Below are positions 52,230-60,817 of a stretch of DNA of 64,000 nt, piece after piece. Position 1 is the stretch's first letter. Every line of letters starts with the position of its first letter. Source of the stretch: Lyngbya aestuarii BL J (GTDB taxonomy: Bacteria > Cyanobacteriota > Cyanobacteriia > Cyanobacteriales > Microcoleaceae); the NCBI RefSeq assembly GCF_000478195.2, contig NZ_AUZM01000011.1, positions 1-64,000 on the forward strand, given 5' to 3'. A program made the position numbers and the translations under genes. Under the pieces are notes generated by a model. The model did no database searches and was not told the origin of the DNA. It saw nothing but the letters and a program-made list of their open reading frames with translations.

Positions 52230-53144
52230 ATGCTCAAACCTATATCTACAGCGATCGCGATTACTCTGATTTTTCTCCTTGCCTTGACGCTTTTTCTCGA
52301 ACGGGCTTGGGGAAAGCGCCCTGGTTCAGCATTAAAAATGACAAAACTCTCAAATCAATATAATATTCACGTCAATATTAACTATCTCACGGTTAACGGC
52401 TATCGTCTGAAACTTGATCTCTATCAACGCAAAACCTCTCAACCCAACCCAACTCTTATTTTTATTCATGGGGGAGGATGGATAGACGGAGAAAAGAGAC
52501 TACAGGTGAGGAAACTCATTCCTTATTTAGAAATGGGGTTATCGGTTGTGAATATAGAATATCGACTGGCTAATATTGCCCATTCCCCGGCTGCGGTTGA
52601 AGATTGTTTGTGTGCGTTGCGTTGGGTAATTGGTCACGCAGAAAAATATAATTTTGATCCCGATAAAATTATTTTAGCTGGAGAATCTGCCGGAGGTCAT
52701 CTGGCTTTAACAACCGGACTAATTCCCGCTTCTACGGAATTGAATTTACCCAATGCGGGAGAAGAAACACTCAAAGTCGCAGCCATTATTAATTGGTATG
52801 GAATTACTGATGTTCAAGATTTAATTACAGGTTCAAATACCCGAGAATATGCTGTTACCTGGTTAGGAAATCAACCCGATAAATTGGAAATTGCAGATCG
52901 AGTTTCTCCACTAAATTATATTCAACCCAACCTGCCACCAATTTTAACAATTCATGGTGATGCCGATACCGTTGTTCCCTATTCCCATGCGGTGCGACTG
53001 CATCAAGCTTTAGATCAAGCTGAAGTGAACAACCAATTATTAACAATTCCCCAGGGTGGACATGGACAATTTAACGCTTCTGAAGAACAAAAAATCAATC
53101 AAACGATTCATAATTTTCTACGTCAATCTCAACTGCTAAATTAA
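52230..53144 (+). CDS. Alpha/beta hydrolase (BD-FAE/lipase-like esterase)
   Basis: 304 residues. The first 27 residues are a hydrophobic signal/anchor (TAIAITLIFLLALTLFLERA). The oxyanion motif LIFIHGGGW, the nucleophile elbow ILAGESAGGHLAL (Ser), and HGDADTVVPYSHAV (Asp) with the final GGHGQF (His) give a complete catalytic triad of the hormone-sensitive-lipase/BD-FAE type. It probably acts on esters in the periplasm or at the membrane; the substrate is unknown. It lies between uvrA (divergent) and fghA. Confidence 0.88.
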   Translation: MLKPISTAIAITLIFLLALTLFLERAWGKRPGSALKMTKLSNQYNIHVNINYLTVNGYRLKLDLYQRKTSQPNPTLIFIHGGGWIDGEKRLQVRKLIPYLEMGLSVVNIEYRLANIAHSPAAVEDCLCALRWVIGHAEKYNFDPDKIILAGESAGGHLALTTGLIPASTELNLPNAGEETLKVAAIINWYGITDVQDLITGSNTREYAVTWLGNQPDKLEIADRVSPLNYIQPNLPPILTIHGDADTVVPYSHAVRLHQALDQAEVNNQLLTIPQGGHGQFNASEEQKINQTIHNFLRQSQLLN

Positions 53145-53301
53145 GACCTAAAAGATCGAAAGAGTTGTGAGCGGGGTGGACAATGGCCAGAATAAGGAAT
53201 TGAGTTTAATTTTACCAGAAGGAGGCAAAATTGTAATAAAATCAACTCAGCTTGCGATCGCATAGTCTCTAGACCCTTAATTTTGTTAGACTTTATTGTA
53301 T

Positions 53302-54159
53302 ATGTCTTCCCCAAACTTAATTCGTGAAAGTGCTTGTTTTGGGGGTGTTGTGGGATATTACAGCCATCACTCCTCAGCCTGTAAGGGTGTCATGCGGTTT
53401 TCGGTTTATCAACCCCCACAAGCCCAGTCAAGTCAGGTTCCAGTGCTTTATTTTCTCTCGGGTTTAACCTGTAGTGAAGAAAATTTTATGGCTAAAGCGG
53501 GCGCTCAACGGTTAGCGGCAAAGTATGGTTTAATGTTAGTGGTACCCGATACCAGTCCGCGTGAGACAGGAACTCCCGGAGAAGATAATGACTGGGATAT
53601 CGGAACAGGCGCAGGATTTTATATTGATGCGACAGAAGACCCCTGGAAAGCTCACTATCAGATGTATAGTTATGTGATTGAGGAACTTCCCGAACTGATT
53701 AACAAAAATTTCGCCGTTTTCCCTGATAAACAAAGTATTTTTGGTCATTCAATGGGGGGACATGGGGCGCTGGTTTGTGCGTTAAAAAACCCGCAAACCT
53801 ATAAATCAGTCTCTGCTTTTGCACCCATCGCCGCCCCGATACAATCACCTTGGGGTGAAAAAGCTTTTAGTCACTATCTGGGTTCTAATCGCGAAAAATG
53901 GCGGGACTATGATGCCAGTCAGTTAGTGTTACGAGGAGATTTTCAGCATCCGATTTTAATTGATGTGGGAACGGCTGATCCTTATCTCGCCCAAGGACAA
54001 TTATTACCTGAAGTTTTTGAACAATCTTGTATGGAAGTCGGACAACTTTTAACCCTGCGAATGCAACAGGGATATGATCACAGTTATTATTTTGTTTCGA
54101 CGTTTATTGAGGATCATATTCGTCATCATGCGATGGTTTTGTGTGATGAACTCTCCTAG
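53302..54159 (+). CDS. fghA: S-formylglutathione hydrolase (esterase D)
   Basis: 285 residues from ATG 53302 (MSSPNL). The enzyme splits S-formylglutathione to formate and glutathione in formaldehyde detoxification. Its marks are LYFLSGLTCSEENFMAKAGA, VVPDTSPRETGTPGEDNDWD and the nucleophile elbow SIFGHSMGGHGAL; ILIDVGTADPYL and QGYDHSYYF supply Asp and His. Length fits the family. No formaldehyde dehydrogenase gene is adjacent. The gene converges with cysH, with a perfect 20-bp palindrome between them. Confidence 0.95.
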   Translation: MSSPNLIRESACFGGVVGYYSHHSSACKGVMRFSVYQPPQAQSSQVPVLYFLSGLTCSEENFMAKAGAQRLAAKYGLMLVVPDTSPRETGTPGEDNDWDIGTGAGFYIDATEDPWKAHYQMYSYVIEELPELINKNFAVFPDKQSIFGHSMGGHGALVCALKNPQTYKSVSAFAPIAAPIQSPWGEKAFSHYLGSNREKWRDYDASQLVLRGDFQHPILIDVGTADPYLAQGQLLPEVFEQSCMEVGQLLTLRMQQGYDHSYYFVSTFIEDHIRHHAMVLCDELS

Positions 54160-54164
54160 TCGAA

Positions 54165-54184
54165 GGGCAATTGATCAATTGCCC
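54165..54184. terminator. 20-bp perfect palindrome between fghA and cysH
   Basis: GGGCAATTGATCAATTGCCC is exactly self-complementary and lies between convergent genes, where it could terminate both. A similar palindrome, with CCCCTAC following, is familiar from cyanobacterial intergenic repeats. Confidence 0.55.
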
Positions 54185-54195
54185 CTACCCGTAAA

Positions 54196-55029
54196 CTACA
54201 ATAAACTGGAGTCCAAACTCCTGGCTTCTTCTTCGGTTTTGGGTAAATGTAAACCACATTCTTGCTTCAAGCCTCGGAAGCGTGTATCTCGTTCGTTGGT
54301 ATCTGCTGCACTAATCGGACGGCTAGAATGCCAATCTCCAACGGTAGTATAACCCAGATCGAAGTAAGGATGATAAGGTAAATCGTGGGTACTGAGATAT
54401 TTGTAGATATCCTTGGCACTCCATGATAAAATCGGGTAAATTTTGTAGCGACTCGACTGCTTCTCAACTCGACGTAAGCTTTTGCGGTGTTCAGTTTGGT
54501 TGGATCGCAGTCCGGCTAACCAAGCGGTGGCATTGAGTTCGTGCAAAGCCCGTTGCATCGGTTCGACTTTGCGGATATAATCATAACGATTTAAGGCATC
54601 AATATCTTCTTTTTCCCAGAGGCGACCATACAAGGCTTCCATTCGGGCTGGACTGATTGTAGACTGATATACTTGGAGATTGAGCTTTAGGCGTTTGGTT
54701 AATTCCTCTGCAAATACATAAGTTTCCGTCGGTAAATAGCCTGTATCGATCCAAATGACAGGAATATCCGGTACAATCTGAGTAACGAGATGTAGCATGA
54801 CGGCGGACTGAATGCCAAAACTGGTACTCATCACCAAACCTTCCCCAAAGGTATCAGCCCCCCACTCAATGATCTGATGGGCTTCAGCTTCCCCCAGTTG
54901 ATCGTTAATCTGATCGAGGTTAATGTTTGGCAGGGGAGAAATCGCAATTCCTTCTCGATGGGCTGTCGAGTGAAGTGAAGATGCAGTTTGTCCGTGATGA
55001 TGGTTGTCAACTAGATTCAGGTGTGGCAT
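54196..55029 (-). CDS. cysH: Phosphoadenylyl-sulfate reductase (CysH)
   Basis: 277 residues. CysH reduces PAPS (or APS) to sulfite using thioredoxin, in assimilatory sulfate reduction. The PAPS-binding [13 protein letters not shown] and [11 protein letters not shown] motifs, [13 protein letters not shown], the [12 protein letters not shown] region and the C-terminal ECGLH catalytic Cys are present. The paired CC motifs of iron-sulfur APS reductases are absent, so PAPS is the likely substrate. The first 30 residues ([15 protein letters not shown]) are a His/Ser-rich extension. It stands alone, convergent with fghA. An AGGAGAAC just upstream is the likely ribosome-binding site. Confidence 0.95.
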   Translation of the reverse strand: MPHLNLVDNHHHGQTASSLHSTAHREGIAISPLPNINLDQINDQLGEAEAHQIIEWGADTFGEGLVMSTSFGIQSAVMLHLVTQIVPDIPVIWIDTGYLPTETYVFAEELTKRLKLNLQVYQSTISPARMEALYGRLWEKEDIDALNRYDYIRKVEPMQRALHELNATAWLAGLRSNQTEHRKSLRRVEKQSSRYKIYPILSWSAKDIYKYLSTHDLPYHPYFDLGYTTVGDWHSSRPISAADTNERDTRFRGLKQECGLHLPKTEEEARSLDSSLL

Positions 55030-55673
55030 TGTTCTCCTGGTGCGCTTCGCTCTAGATATTATCTGAAATTTTCATGCCTTTTGGATCGTCCTCAATACAG
55101 AGTTAACTCACTGGGATAATCAGTTCGGCGTGCTTGATGGTATTACAACTCTCGGGAATTACAATTTTTCTCCATCAGACTCAAACCATTTCAGATTGTT
55201 GTACAAGGATATCAATATACTTGATTATTTTACAATAAATATTACAGTCTTTTTCAAGCTGGTTTTCAACACTTGATCCCATAAACTTAACTCCATATAG
55301 ATTTATATGATCATTTTCAAGAGTTGGTTCGCGATCGCGTTCAAATTGAGATCAAATGAGATTGAGTTTAACAAGATTTGACCACTCTAAATCTTAAGAG
55401 ATTTTAGAGATTTTAGTCAGGTTAATCGTAAAAATTGATATTTTTTAGAATAACTGCTGATTTAATTAGAGCAAAATTTTGCTCAACTTTCAAGTTCATT
55501 TTGAACAAAATTAGATTTTAATTTATGATCTCCAAAGTGAATCAAGAATAAACATTGCCCGATGTTCGGGGAGAGTTCCGCTAAAAATTATAATTTTCCG
55601 AAGAATTCTATCGAAGGGAAGTCAACAAGATAAACTTAAGACAGATAGAGAAAAAAGGTATAATTTATTTTTT
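55030..55673. other. Intergenic region upstream of the small conserved gene
   Basis: About 640 bases, A/T-rich with one HIP1-like GCGATCGC near 55332. No supported gene. TATAAT at 55659-55664 is followed after 9 bases by ATG 55674. Confidence 0.45.
55659..55664 (+). promoter_or_regulatory. Perfect -10 box just before the gene at 55674
   Basis: TATAAT ends 9 bases before ATG 55674, so transcription would start 1-3 bases before the start codon. No Shine-Dalgarno sequence is present in that space. The mRNA may be leaderless. The -35 region (TTAAGA at 55636) is weak. Confidence 0.4.
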
Positions 55674-56072
55674 ATGAGACCCAAGATTAAAGATCAAGTG
55701 GCTTGGCAACAGGCAGAATTACTTATGCAACCCGTCTTAATCCGACTTCTAGACAACATCCGAAAAAAGCTAGAAGATTCAGTTTGGACGGGAACCTACC
55801 ACAATACTCAAACTCCCTATCCAGGCTATCGACTTGATCTCGAACATAACAACCAAAAAGTGAGTCTAGATATCTGGGAATTATGTTATCAAGTCTGTTT
55901 CAAAGATTATCAACCTACTCACGCCCCCCAAGAAAGTCAAGAAGTTGAGATTGATACCAGTTTAATTGATGAGACAGGTGATATAGAGTGGAATCGTCTG
56001 GATGAAAAATCCCGGATGATTATTGACCAATTTTTTGATAACCTTTCCAACCTCTCAACCGATACGCCATAA
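55674..56072 (+). CDS. Small conserved cyanobacterial protein
   Basis: 132 residues, soluble. KIKDQVAWQQAELLMQPVLIRLLDN forms a helix, followed by a YHNTQTPYPGYRLDLEHNNQKV beta region and WELCYQVCFKDY. The final 40 residues are acidic. I recall such proteins only from cyanobacteria and assign no function. No ribosome-binding site is visible. It converges with the Nudix gene, 8 bases apart. Confidence 0.65.
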   Translation: MRPKIKDQVAWQQAELLMQPVLIRLLDNIRKKLEDSVWTGTYHNTQTPYPGYRLDLEHNNQKVSLDIWELCYQVCFKDYQPTHAPQESQEVEIDTSLIDETGDIEWNRLDEKSRMIIDQFFDNLSNLSTDTP

Positions 56073-56079
56073 TGGGTGT

Positions 56080-56526
56080 CTATTTAAACACTGACAATCC
56101 TTTTAAAAGCCTTTGATGTTCCTCAACAATATTATCGGGAATGTGATCAAAAACTTGTATTTTTTCCCCTTCTTGGTTATACTCAGGTAGGGGAGAATTA
56201 GGAACACAGAGAAATGCTAACCCCACCGACCAACCAAAGCCTCGTTCCTGTTCTTCACTGGGATATTCGAGATAATCAATAAATTTTTGTTTTGTGACTT
56301 CAATACTGAGTTCTTCTCGGGCGATGCGTTGAATAGCCTCCTCAATATATTCTTTATAAAAAACGGTTCCCCCCGGAAGATGCCAAAGATTATTCCAAGA
56401 CGCATCTTTTCTCAACGTCAGAACAATTCCATTTTCGGTTTGAACAACCACTTCGACAACCAGTCGCGGAACTTGCGAATAAATGGCTTTAAATTCTTCG
56501 TAAGAAAAGGGTTTTTGACGACTCAT
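56080..56526 (-). CDS. Nudix hydrolase
   Basis: 148 residues. A Nudix box runs from GGTVFYKEYIEEAI through REELSIEV. The canonical pattern G-x5-E-x7-R-E-U-x-E-E-x-G-U is kept except for Ile in place of Glu after the Arg and Ser in place of the late Gly. A similar Arg-hydrophobic change is seen in GDP-mannose mannosyl hydrolases, and LVVEVVVQTENGIVLTLRK also fits that branch. The enzyme probably hydrolyses a nucleoside-diphosphate derivative. Substrate unknown. Confidence 0.85.
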   Translation of the reverse strand: MSRQKPFSYEEFKAIYSQVPRLVVEVVVQTENGIVLTLRKDASWNNLWHLPGGTVFYKEYIEEAIQRIAREELSIEVTKQKFIDYLEYPSEEQERGFGWSVGLAFLCVPNSPLPEYNQEGEKIQVFDHIPDNIVEEHQRLLKGLSVFK

Positions 56527-56703
56527 TTAGGGTTTGACCTCAAAACGTTGAATAAATAATCAAGTGTATTTTCAAGCGGACTCTATAAGTTAATTATAAG
56601 TGATTGCGCCCCGGTTGTCAACCCCTCAATAATAAGTCGCGCGGCATATTTCAGTTTGAACCCGACGAAAACGACATGGCAATATAGGCGAGGTAGATAG
56701 GTG

Positions 56704-57318
56704 TCACTGTCTAAATTTACCATAAAAAGAGTAGGAGGCTTTGGAGCCAGATACTTTTAAAATCCAGTGTTCTGAGGGGCTAGAACACAAAGTATTGTCT
56801 TTACCCTGTGTAATAAATGTGTATTGAGTATCACTGGTCATTCCGGGGATAAAAATTCCACTTCCTGTGATTCTACCGCTCAGACGTTCTTCTTTGTAGA
56901 GTCGATTGTCTGGTGTGGGTTTGTCATATAAATCGGTGCCGAAAGAAATGAAGGTTTGGGGTAATGAGAAAGACAAATTACCGACGGTTTTTCCCTGTTG
57001 ATTAATAAACCGAAAATTCCAACTTCTTTTGTTTTTAGAGTGAGATAAAGTGTAGGATACTGAGGGAGAAGTAATTCCGATAATCGTCTCTTCTAATTCT
57101 GCCCCAGTTGTGTAAAGATTCGCTGTTTGATCAAATTTTAACCCATTCAATCGTTCTAATACGGAGGAATCAAGATTTTGTGTTATATTAAACCATTGTC
57201 CAGCATAGGCACAGCAAGCACAAGCATAGGCTTTTGCCGGATAAAGCAACAAAATCATTAGTGCAAATGAGAGCGTTAATATAGATTTGAATATCATTTT
57301 AAAATGACTAGCTTTCAT
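56704..57318 (-). CDS. Exported cysteine-motif protein of unknown function
   Basis: 204 residues from ATG 57318; the frame is open from 57351, and 57297 is a third possible start. The N-terminal signal peptide (KSILTLSFALMILLLYPAKA) is followed at once by YACACCAYAGQWF, a cluster of three cysteines that may bind metal or form disulfides. The rest is beta-rich (WNFRFINQQGKTVGNLSFSL, GSGIFIPGMTSDTQYTFITQ). I do not recognise a family. It lies 28 bases downstream of the CHASE2 cyclase gene on the same strand, so it may be co-transcribed. Confidence 0.65.
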   Translation of the reverse strand: MKASHFKMIFKSILTLSFALMILLLYPAKAYACACCAYAGQWFNITQNLDSSVLERLNGLKFDQTANLYTTGAELEETIIGITSPSVSYTLSHSKNKRSWNFRFINQQGKTVGNLSFSLPQTFISFGTDLYDKPTPDNRLYKEERLSGRITGSGIFIPGMTSDTQYTFITQGKDNTLCSSPSEHWILKVSGSKASYSFYGKFRQ

Positions 57319-57379
57319 GTTTAGATGACCTAATAACTGACTGTGTTTCATTTTACTCTAAAAATAGTAGAACTTTTAA

Positions 57380-59614
57380 TTACTGACTACATAACTTGTA
57401 AATTTCATCAAGTTTGGCTTCAACTGCGGGGGGTTTGGAAGTAAAGCGAATATAAAACTTTTCATTTTCAGCAGGTTTTTCTGACACTTTAGCATAAATA
57501 TCTTCGCGCATTTCAGGTAATTCTGATTTGAGGTTTAGTTTAATATTAGTTAACATTGTGGGTAAAGACTCACTTCCTTCTTCCGCGAGAATTAACGCCC
57601 CTTTATTTGACAGTTCTAAAATGACGCCCGGAAATAAATTTTCACCGACGTGTTTTCCTTCTAAAATCGTGTAGTTGAGTAAAATAGACTCTGACAAAGA
57701 ATAAAATATTTCTTCTTCTTTGTGTAGAAAAAGATTATATTGATCCCGAATTCCCCCAACTTCATAAATCGTAATCGGACGTTTAACACCTTTGGGTTGA
57801 ACTAACTTCTGATTTTCGATTTCAATCAAATCTTCACCCGCTTCTTTTAAGGTGGTTCCTGAGATAATAATTTGTCCGCCTGTGGTATAAGATTCAATCC
57901 GATAAGTGAGATTAACTTGACTTCCAACAACTCCATATTTTGAGCGTTTTTCTGAACCTAAATTCCCCACAACCACTTCCCCGGTATTAATCCCAATTCC
58001 CATTTCTAACGGATTCAAATCCCAAGCTTCAATTTGTTTATTCACTTCAACCATTGCCAATTGCATTGAAACTGCACAAGCAATCGCTCGTTTTGCATCA
58101 TCTGGGCGGGGAGTGGGCGCACCAAATAAAACTAAAATACCATCTCCCATAAATTCATCAATTGTTCCCTTGTATTGAGTAATTACATCTGCCATTTTTG
58201 ACAGATAAAAGTTGAGAACCTTGATCACTTCTTCAGGAGATAACCGTTCAGAAAGGGCAGTAAACCCTCTTAAATCAGAAGTTAAAATCGTAATTCGACG
58301 ACGTTCTCCCCCTAACTGTAAACCTGTCGGACTTTCTAATAATGTAGAAACAATTTCATCACTGAGATAACGCCCAAATGTTTTGCGAATTTCCGCCGCA
58401 CTGCGGGCGACATAAGCCGTAATTGCGATCGCCGAACCTGACATAGCTAAAAAAGGTGGAATGATAGGTATCCACCATCCTTGTAGAAAGCCGAGATAAG
58501 TCGTTAGAAATAAAACCCCTGTCGCCAAAACAAAAAAGCCAACTTCTCGCAATAAAAACCGCTTAACATCGCGGGCTGAACGCAATTTCCACGTTAAACT
58601 CGCCCCAATTGCTGACCAAATTAAAATCCACTGCCATTCAATTAGTTCTGACGCCGTTTTAATTAACGGACGATCATCTAAAGCCGCACTGATAATTTGA
58701 CTCGTAATATTAGCATGAATTTCTACACCGGGAATGCGTTCATTGGCGAGTAAAGTATAGGGAGAAACGAATAAATCTTGAAAACTTTCACCAACTGATC
58801 CAATTAAAATAATCCGATCACGTCCCCAATCTGGCGGAACTTGACCTTCTAAAATATCACGATAAGGAACGGTTTCAAATGTGCTTATCGGCCCGCGATA
58901 GTTGAGAAAAACCTGATATCCTCCTGCATCCGCCCCCACATAACCCCCATCATTAGTTTGAAAGGGAGTAAAAAGAACATCACCAAATTTCCACCAATTA
59001 TCTGTTCCTTCTACCACTTGAGGAGAAATCCCCTCAGCTTGCAGATACAACATTGCTAAATACAAGGGAAAACTATAATAAGTTTCCCCATCTTGATTTC
59101 TTTGTACTAATAACGCTCGTCGAATGGTATTATCTTCATCCAAAATCAGATCATTTGCACCCGTTTGTCCTTTAGCTTTCAATTGCGGTGGCGGCGAAAC
59201 TCGTTGGCGTAATTGATCCCCAATCACCTTTTCTACACCGACTAAATTCGGAGTCGATTTAAAAATTTCAACTAATTCTTCGTGACCCGGTTCATAGGGT
59301 AAATCCCGATAAATATCTAACCCAATTGCCCTCGGTTGCATGGCGATTAATTTCCGCAGTAAGTCTGCATAAACGCCATCAGGAACGTATCCCTGACCGA
59401 TATATTTCATATCCGCTTCATCTAAGCCAATAATGGCAATGCGTTCATCTGAGGGTTCAACTGGACGCAGACGCATATACTGGTCATACACCGACCATTC
59501 TAAGGATTCTAAAATCCCTGTCAAGCGTAGGAGAATGACAACCACCGCCACAGATGGAGTGGTAATCCAAACGCCCCGCCAGTCCCACAGAAGCCGTTTA
59601 CAAGCCGCCCACAT
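57380..59614 (-). CDS. CHASE2-domain adenylate/guanylate cyclase
   Basis: 744 residues. A first membrane helix (WITTPSVAVVVILLRLTG) is followed by a periplasmic CHASE2 domain (about 45-315, RIAIIGLDEADMKYIG, IILIGSVGESFQDLF). Three more helices (about 325-410) lead to a class III cyclase domain: the first metal Asp in LTSDLRGFTALSERL, the second in GTIDEFMGDGILVLFGAP, and GIGINTGEVVVGNLGS. The C-terminal 110 residues (LFPGVILELSNKGALILAEE) resemble a PilZ-like beta domain. It probably makes cAMP in response to an outside signal. It is 15 bases after the DUF928 gene, and the downstream exported protein may belong to the same operon. Confidence 0.92.
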   Translation of the reverse strand: MWAACKRLLWDWRGVWITTPSVAVVVILLRLTGILESLEWSVYDQYMRLRPVEPSDERIAIIGLDEADMKYIGQGYVPDGVYADLLRKLIAMQPRAIGLDIYRDLPYEPGHEELVEIFKSTPNLVGVEKVIGDQLRQRVSPPPQLKAKGQTGANDLILDEDNTIRRALLVQRNQDGETYYSFPLYLAMLYLQAEGISPQVVEGTDNWWKFGDVLFTPFQTNDGGYVGADAGGYQVFLNYRGPISTFETVPYRDILEGQVPPDWGRDRIILIGSVGESFQDLFVSPYTLLANERIPGVEIHANITSQIISAALDDRPLIKTASELIEWQWILIWSAIGASLTWKLRSARDVKRFLLREVGFFVLATGVLFLTTYLGFLQGWWIPIIPPFLAMSGSAIAITAYVARSAAEIRKTFGRYLSDEIVSTLLESPTGLQLGGERRRITILTSDLRGFTALSERLSPEEVIKVLNFYLSKMADVITQYKGTIDEFMGDGILVLFGAPTPRPDDAKRAIACAVSMQLAMVEVNKQIEAWDLNPLEMGIGINTGEVVVGNLGSEKRSKYGVVGSQVNLTYRIESYTTGGQIIISGTTLKEAGEDLIEIENQKLVQPKGVKRPITIYEVGGIRDQYNLFLHKEEEIFYSLSESILLNYTILEGKHVGENLFPGVILELSNKGALILAEEGSESLPTMLTNIKLNLKSELPEMREDIYAKVSEKPAENEKFYIRFTSKPPAVEAKLDEIYKLCSQ

Positions 59615-59629
59615 TCGCTAAAACCTCAA

Positions 59630-60433
59630 TTATTGTTCGTCGGGTTTGGTGGGGGTTGGTTCTTCTTGTTCTTCTTCTAGTTCGACACAACAAGGAGTCA
59701 GAGGAACTGAAGCAATGACTGCATCGAGTCCAACAGATTTTAAGAGTTGTTCCCATTCGGTAGTATGTGATTGGCGCAACTGAGCTAATATCATTAGTGT
59801 ATCTTGCCAAATTCGTTCCTGGGCGTAGAGTTTGGCTTGTTCGAGGGGTTCTGTGGCGGCTTCTATTTGAGTTTTCAAGTCTTCGCTGAGTTCAGTCCGT
59901 TTGATTTTCCCCTCAACGAATTCGACTTTACTTGGGTCATCAGCACTACATAAAACAACAAATTGCCACTTGTAGGTTTGACCGACTTCTAATGTAACGG
60001 TTTCAGGTAGGCTAACTTGCACAATTCCGGCTTCGTTCGGTAGATCAAATGTGTTGAGATAGACTTCTTTTCCGTCTTCATCAACCATAATAAATTGACC
60101 TTGTTTGGCATTATTTTCAGGAACAAATACAAACAAATCAGGATTGGCAGAAATGGTGATTTCGGCGTCTATTTCGTCGGGTATTAAAGCCGTGAGGGGT
60201 ATGTCTCCTTTGGTACAAATTTTGTCCTCCTCATCGTTTCCCCGTGTACCTCCTCCGGCTGAACTTCGCGCCCCTTCCCCAGAAGGTGCGGGTGGAAATT
60301 CTAGGCTTATTTGCATCTGGGATTGTAAGTTGGGGGAAGATTCTAGGGGAACATGGGCTAAACTGACAACGGTTGGGGATAATAGTCCTGCGACAAGACC
60401 AAATAAGGGAAGTGTTTTCATCATCATCATCAT
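59630..60433 (-). CDS. DUF928 family exported protein
   Basis: 267 residues. The coding region begins with five consecutive ATG codons (60419-60433) behind a GAGGAG site; the true start is ambiguous but the product is almost unchanged. A signal peptide (LPLFGLVAGLLSPTVVSLAH) is followed by the DUF928 pattern: IPLTALIPDEIDAEITISANPDLFVFVP, YKWQFVVLCSADDP and a helical tail that ends in an acidic Pro/Thr stretch. DUF928 genes very often precede CHASE2-domain proteins in cyanobacteria, as here with 15 bases between. The function is unknown; a role in periplasmic sensing with CHASE2 is inferred from context. Confidence 0.88.
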   Translation of the reverse strand: MMMMMKTLPLFGLVAGLLSPTVVSLAHVPLESSPNLQSQMQISLEFPPAPSGEGARSSAGGGTRGNDEEDKICTKGDIPLTALIPDEIDAEITISANPDLFVFVPENNAKQGQFIMVDEDGKEVYLNTFDLPNEAGIVQVSLPETVTLEVGQTYKWQFVVLCSADDPSKVEFVEGKIKRTELSEDLKTQIEAATEPLEQAKLYAQERIWQDTLMILAQLRQSHTTEWEQLLKSVGLDAVIASVPLTPCCVELEEEQEEPTPTKPDEQ

Positions 60434-60817
60434 CTCTCCTCTGTATCACCTTGTATTGATTTCAATGTGTTCAATCAATATTACGGATGGCTTTGTTTGT
60501 ATGATTAATATTCACGGACGAAAGTTGCATCTCAGTGTTCAGAGATCGGTCAAGATTTCCCTGAAAAGCCTGATTAGTATTGATTATAAGACTTTGATTA
60601 GTCTTTTTTCATCTTTTCAGTAGGTGTCGTTTGTAACTCACCATTAGCGAACCCCTTCTCTAACCAGGGCTGTGCGCGTTCTAACCCTAAAACTTGATTT
60701 GTGGGGAGGTGGGGAGGTAGGGAGGTAGGGAGGTAGGGAGGATTTTTATTAATAAAAAGCTATTTTTCATCAGCACTTTTAAACTATTTTTTTGAGGTTT
60801 AATGGTTTAACTTGTGA
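60434..60817. other. Intergenic region with G-rich tandem repeat
   Basis: About 380 bases between the DUF928 and kinase genes. Apart from the G-rich repeat at 60703-60742, no gene or motif is recognised. Confidence 0.5.
60703..60742. repeat. G-rich octamer tandem repeat
   Basis: Five octamers of the form RGGGAGGT (last one ending GGA). The repeated GGG/GG runs could fold as a G-quadruplex in the plus strand. It lies about 80 bases after the kinase-WD40 stop codon (minus strand). Confidence 0.75.

Noticed and set aside
53167-53265. 32-codon open frame starting at GTG between the esterase genes
   Set aside because: The LILPEGGKIVIKS stretch is suggestive, but the frame is too short and lacks a start signal; probably chance or a scrap.
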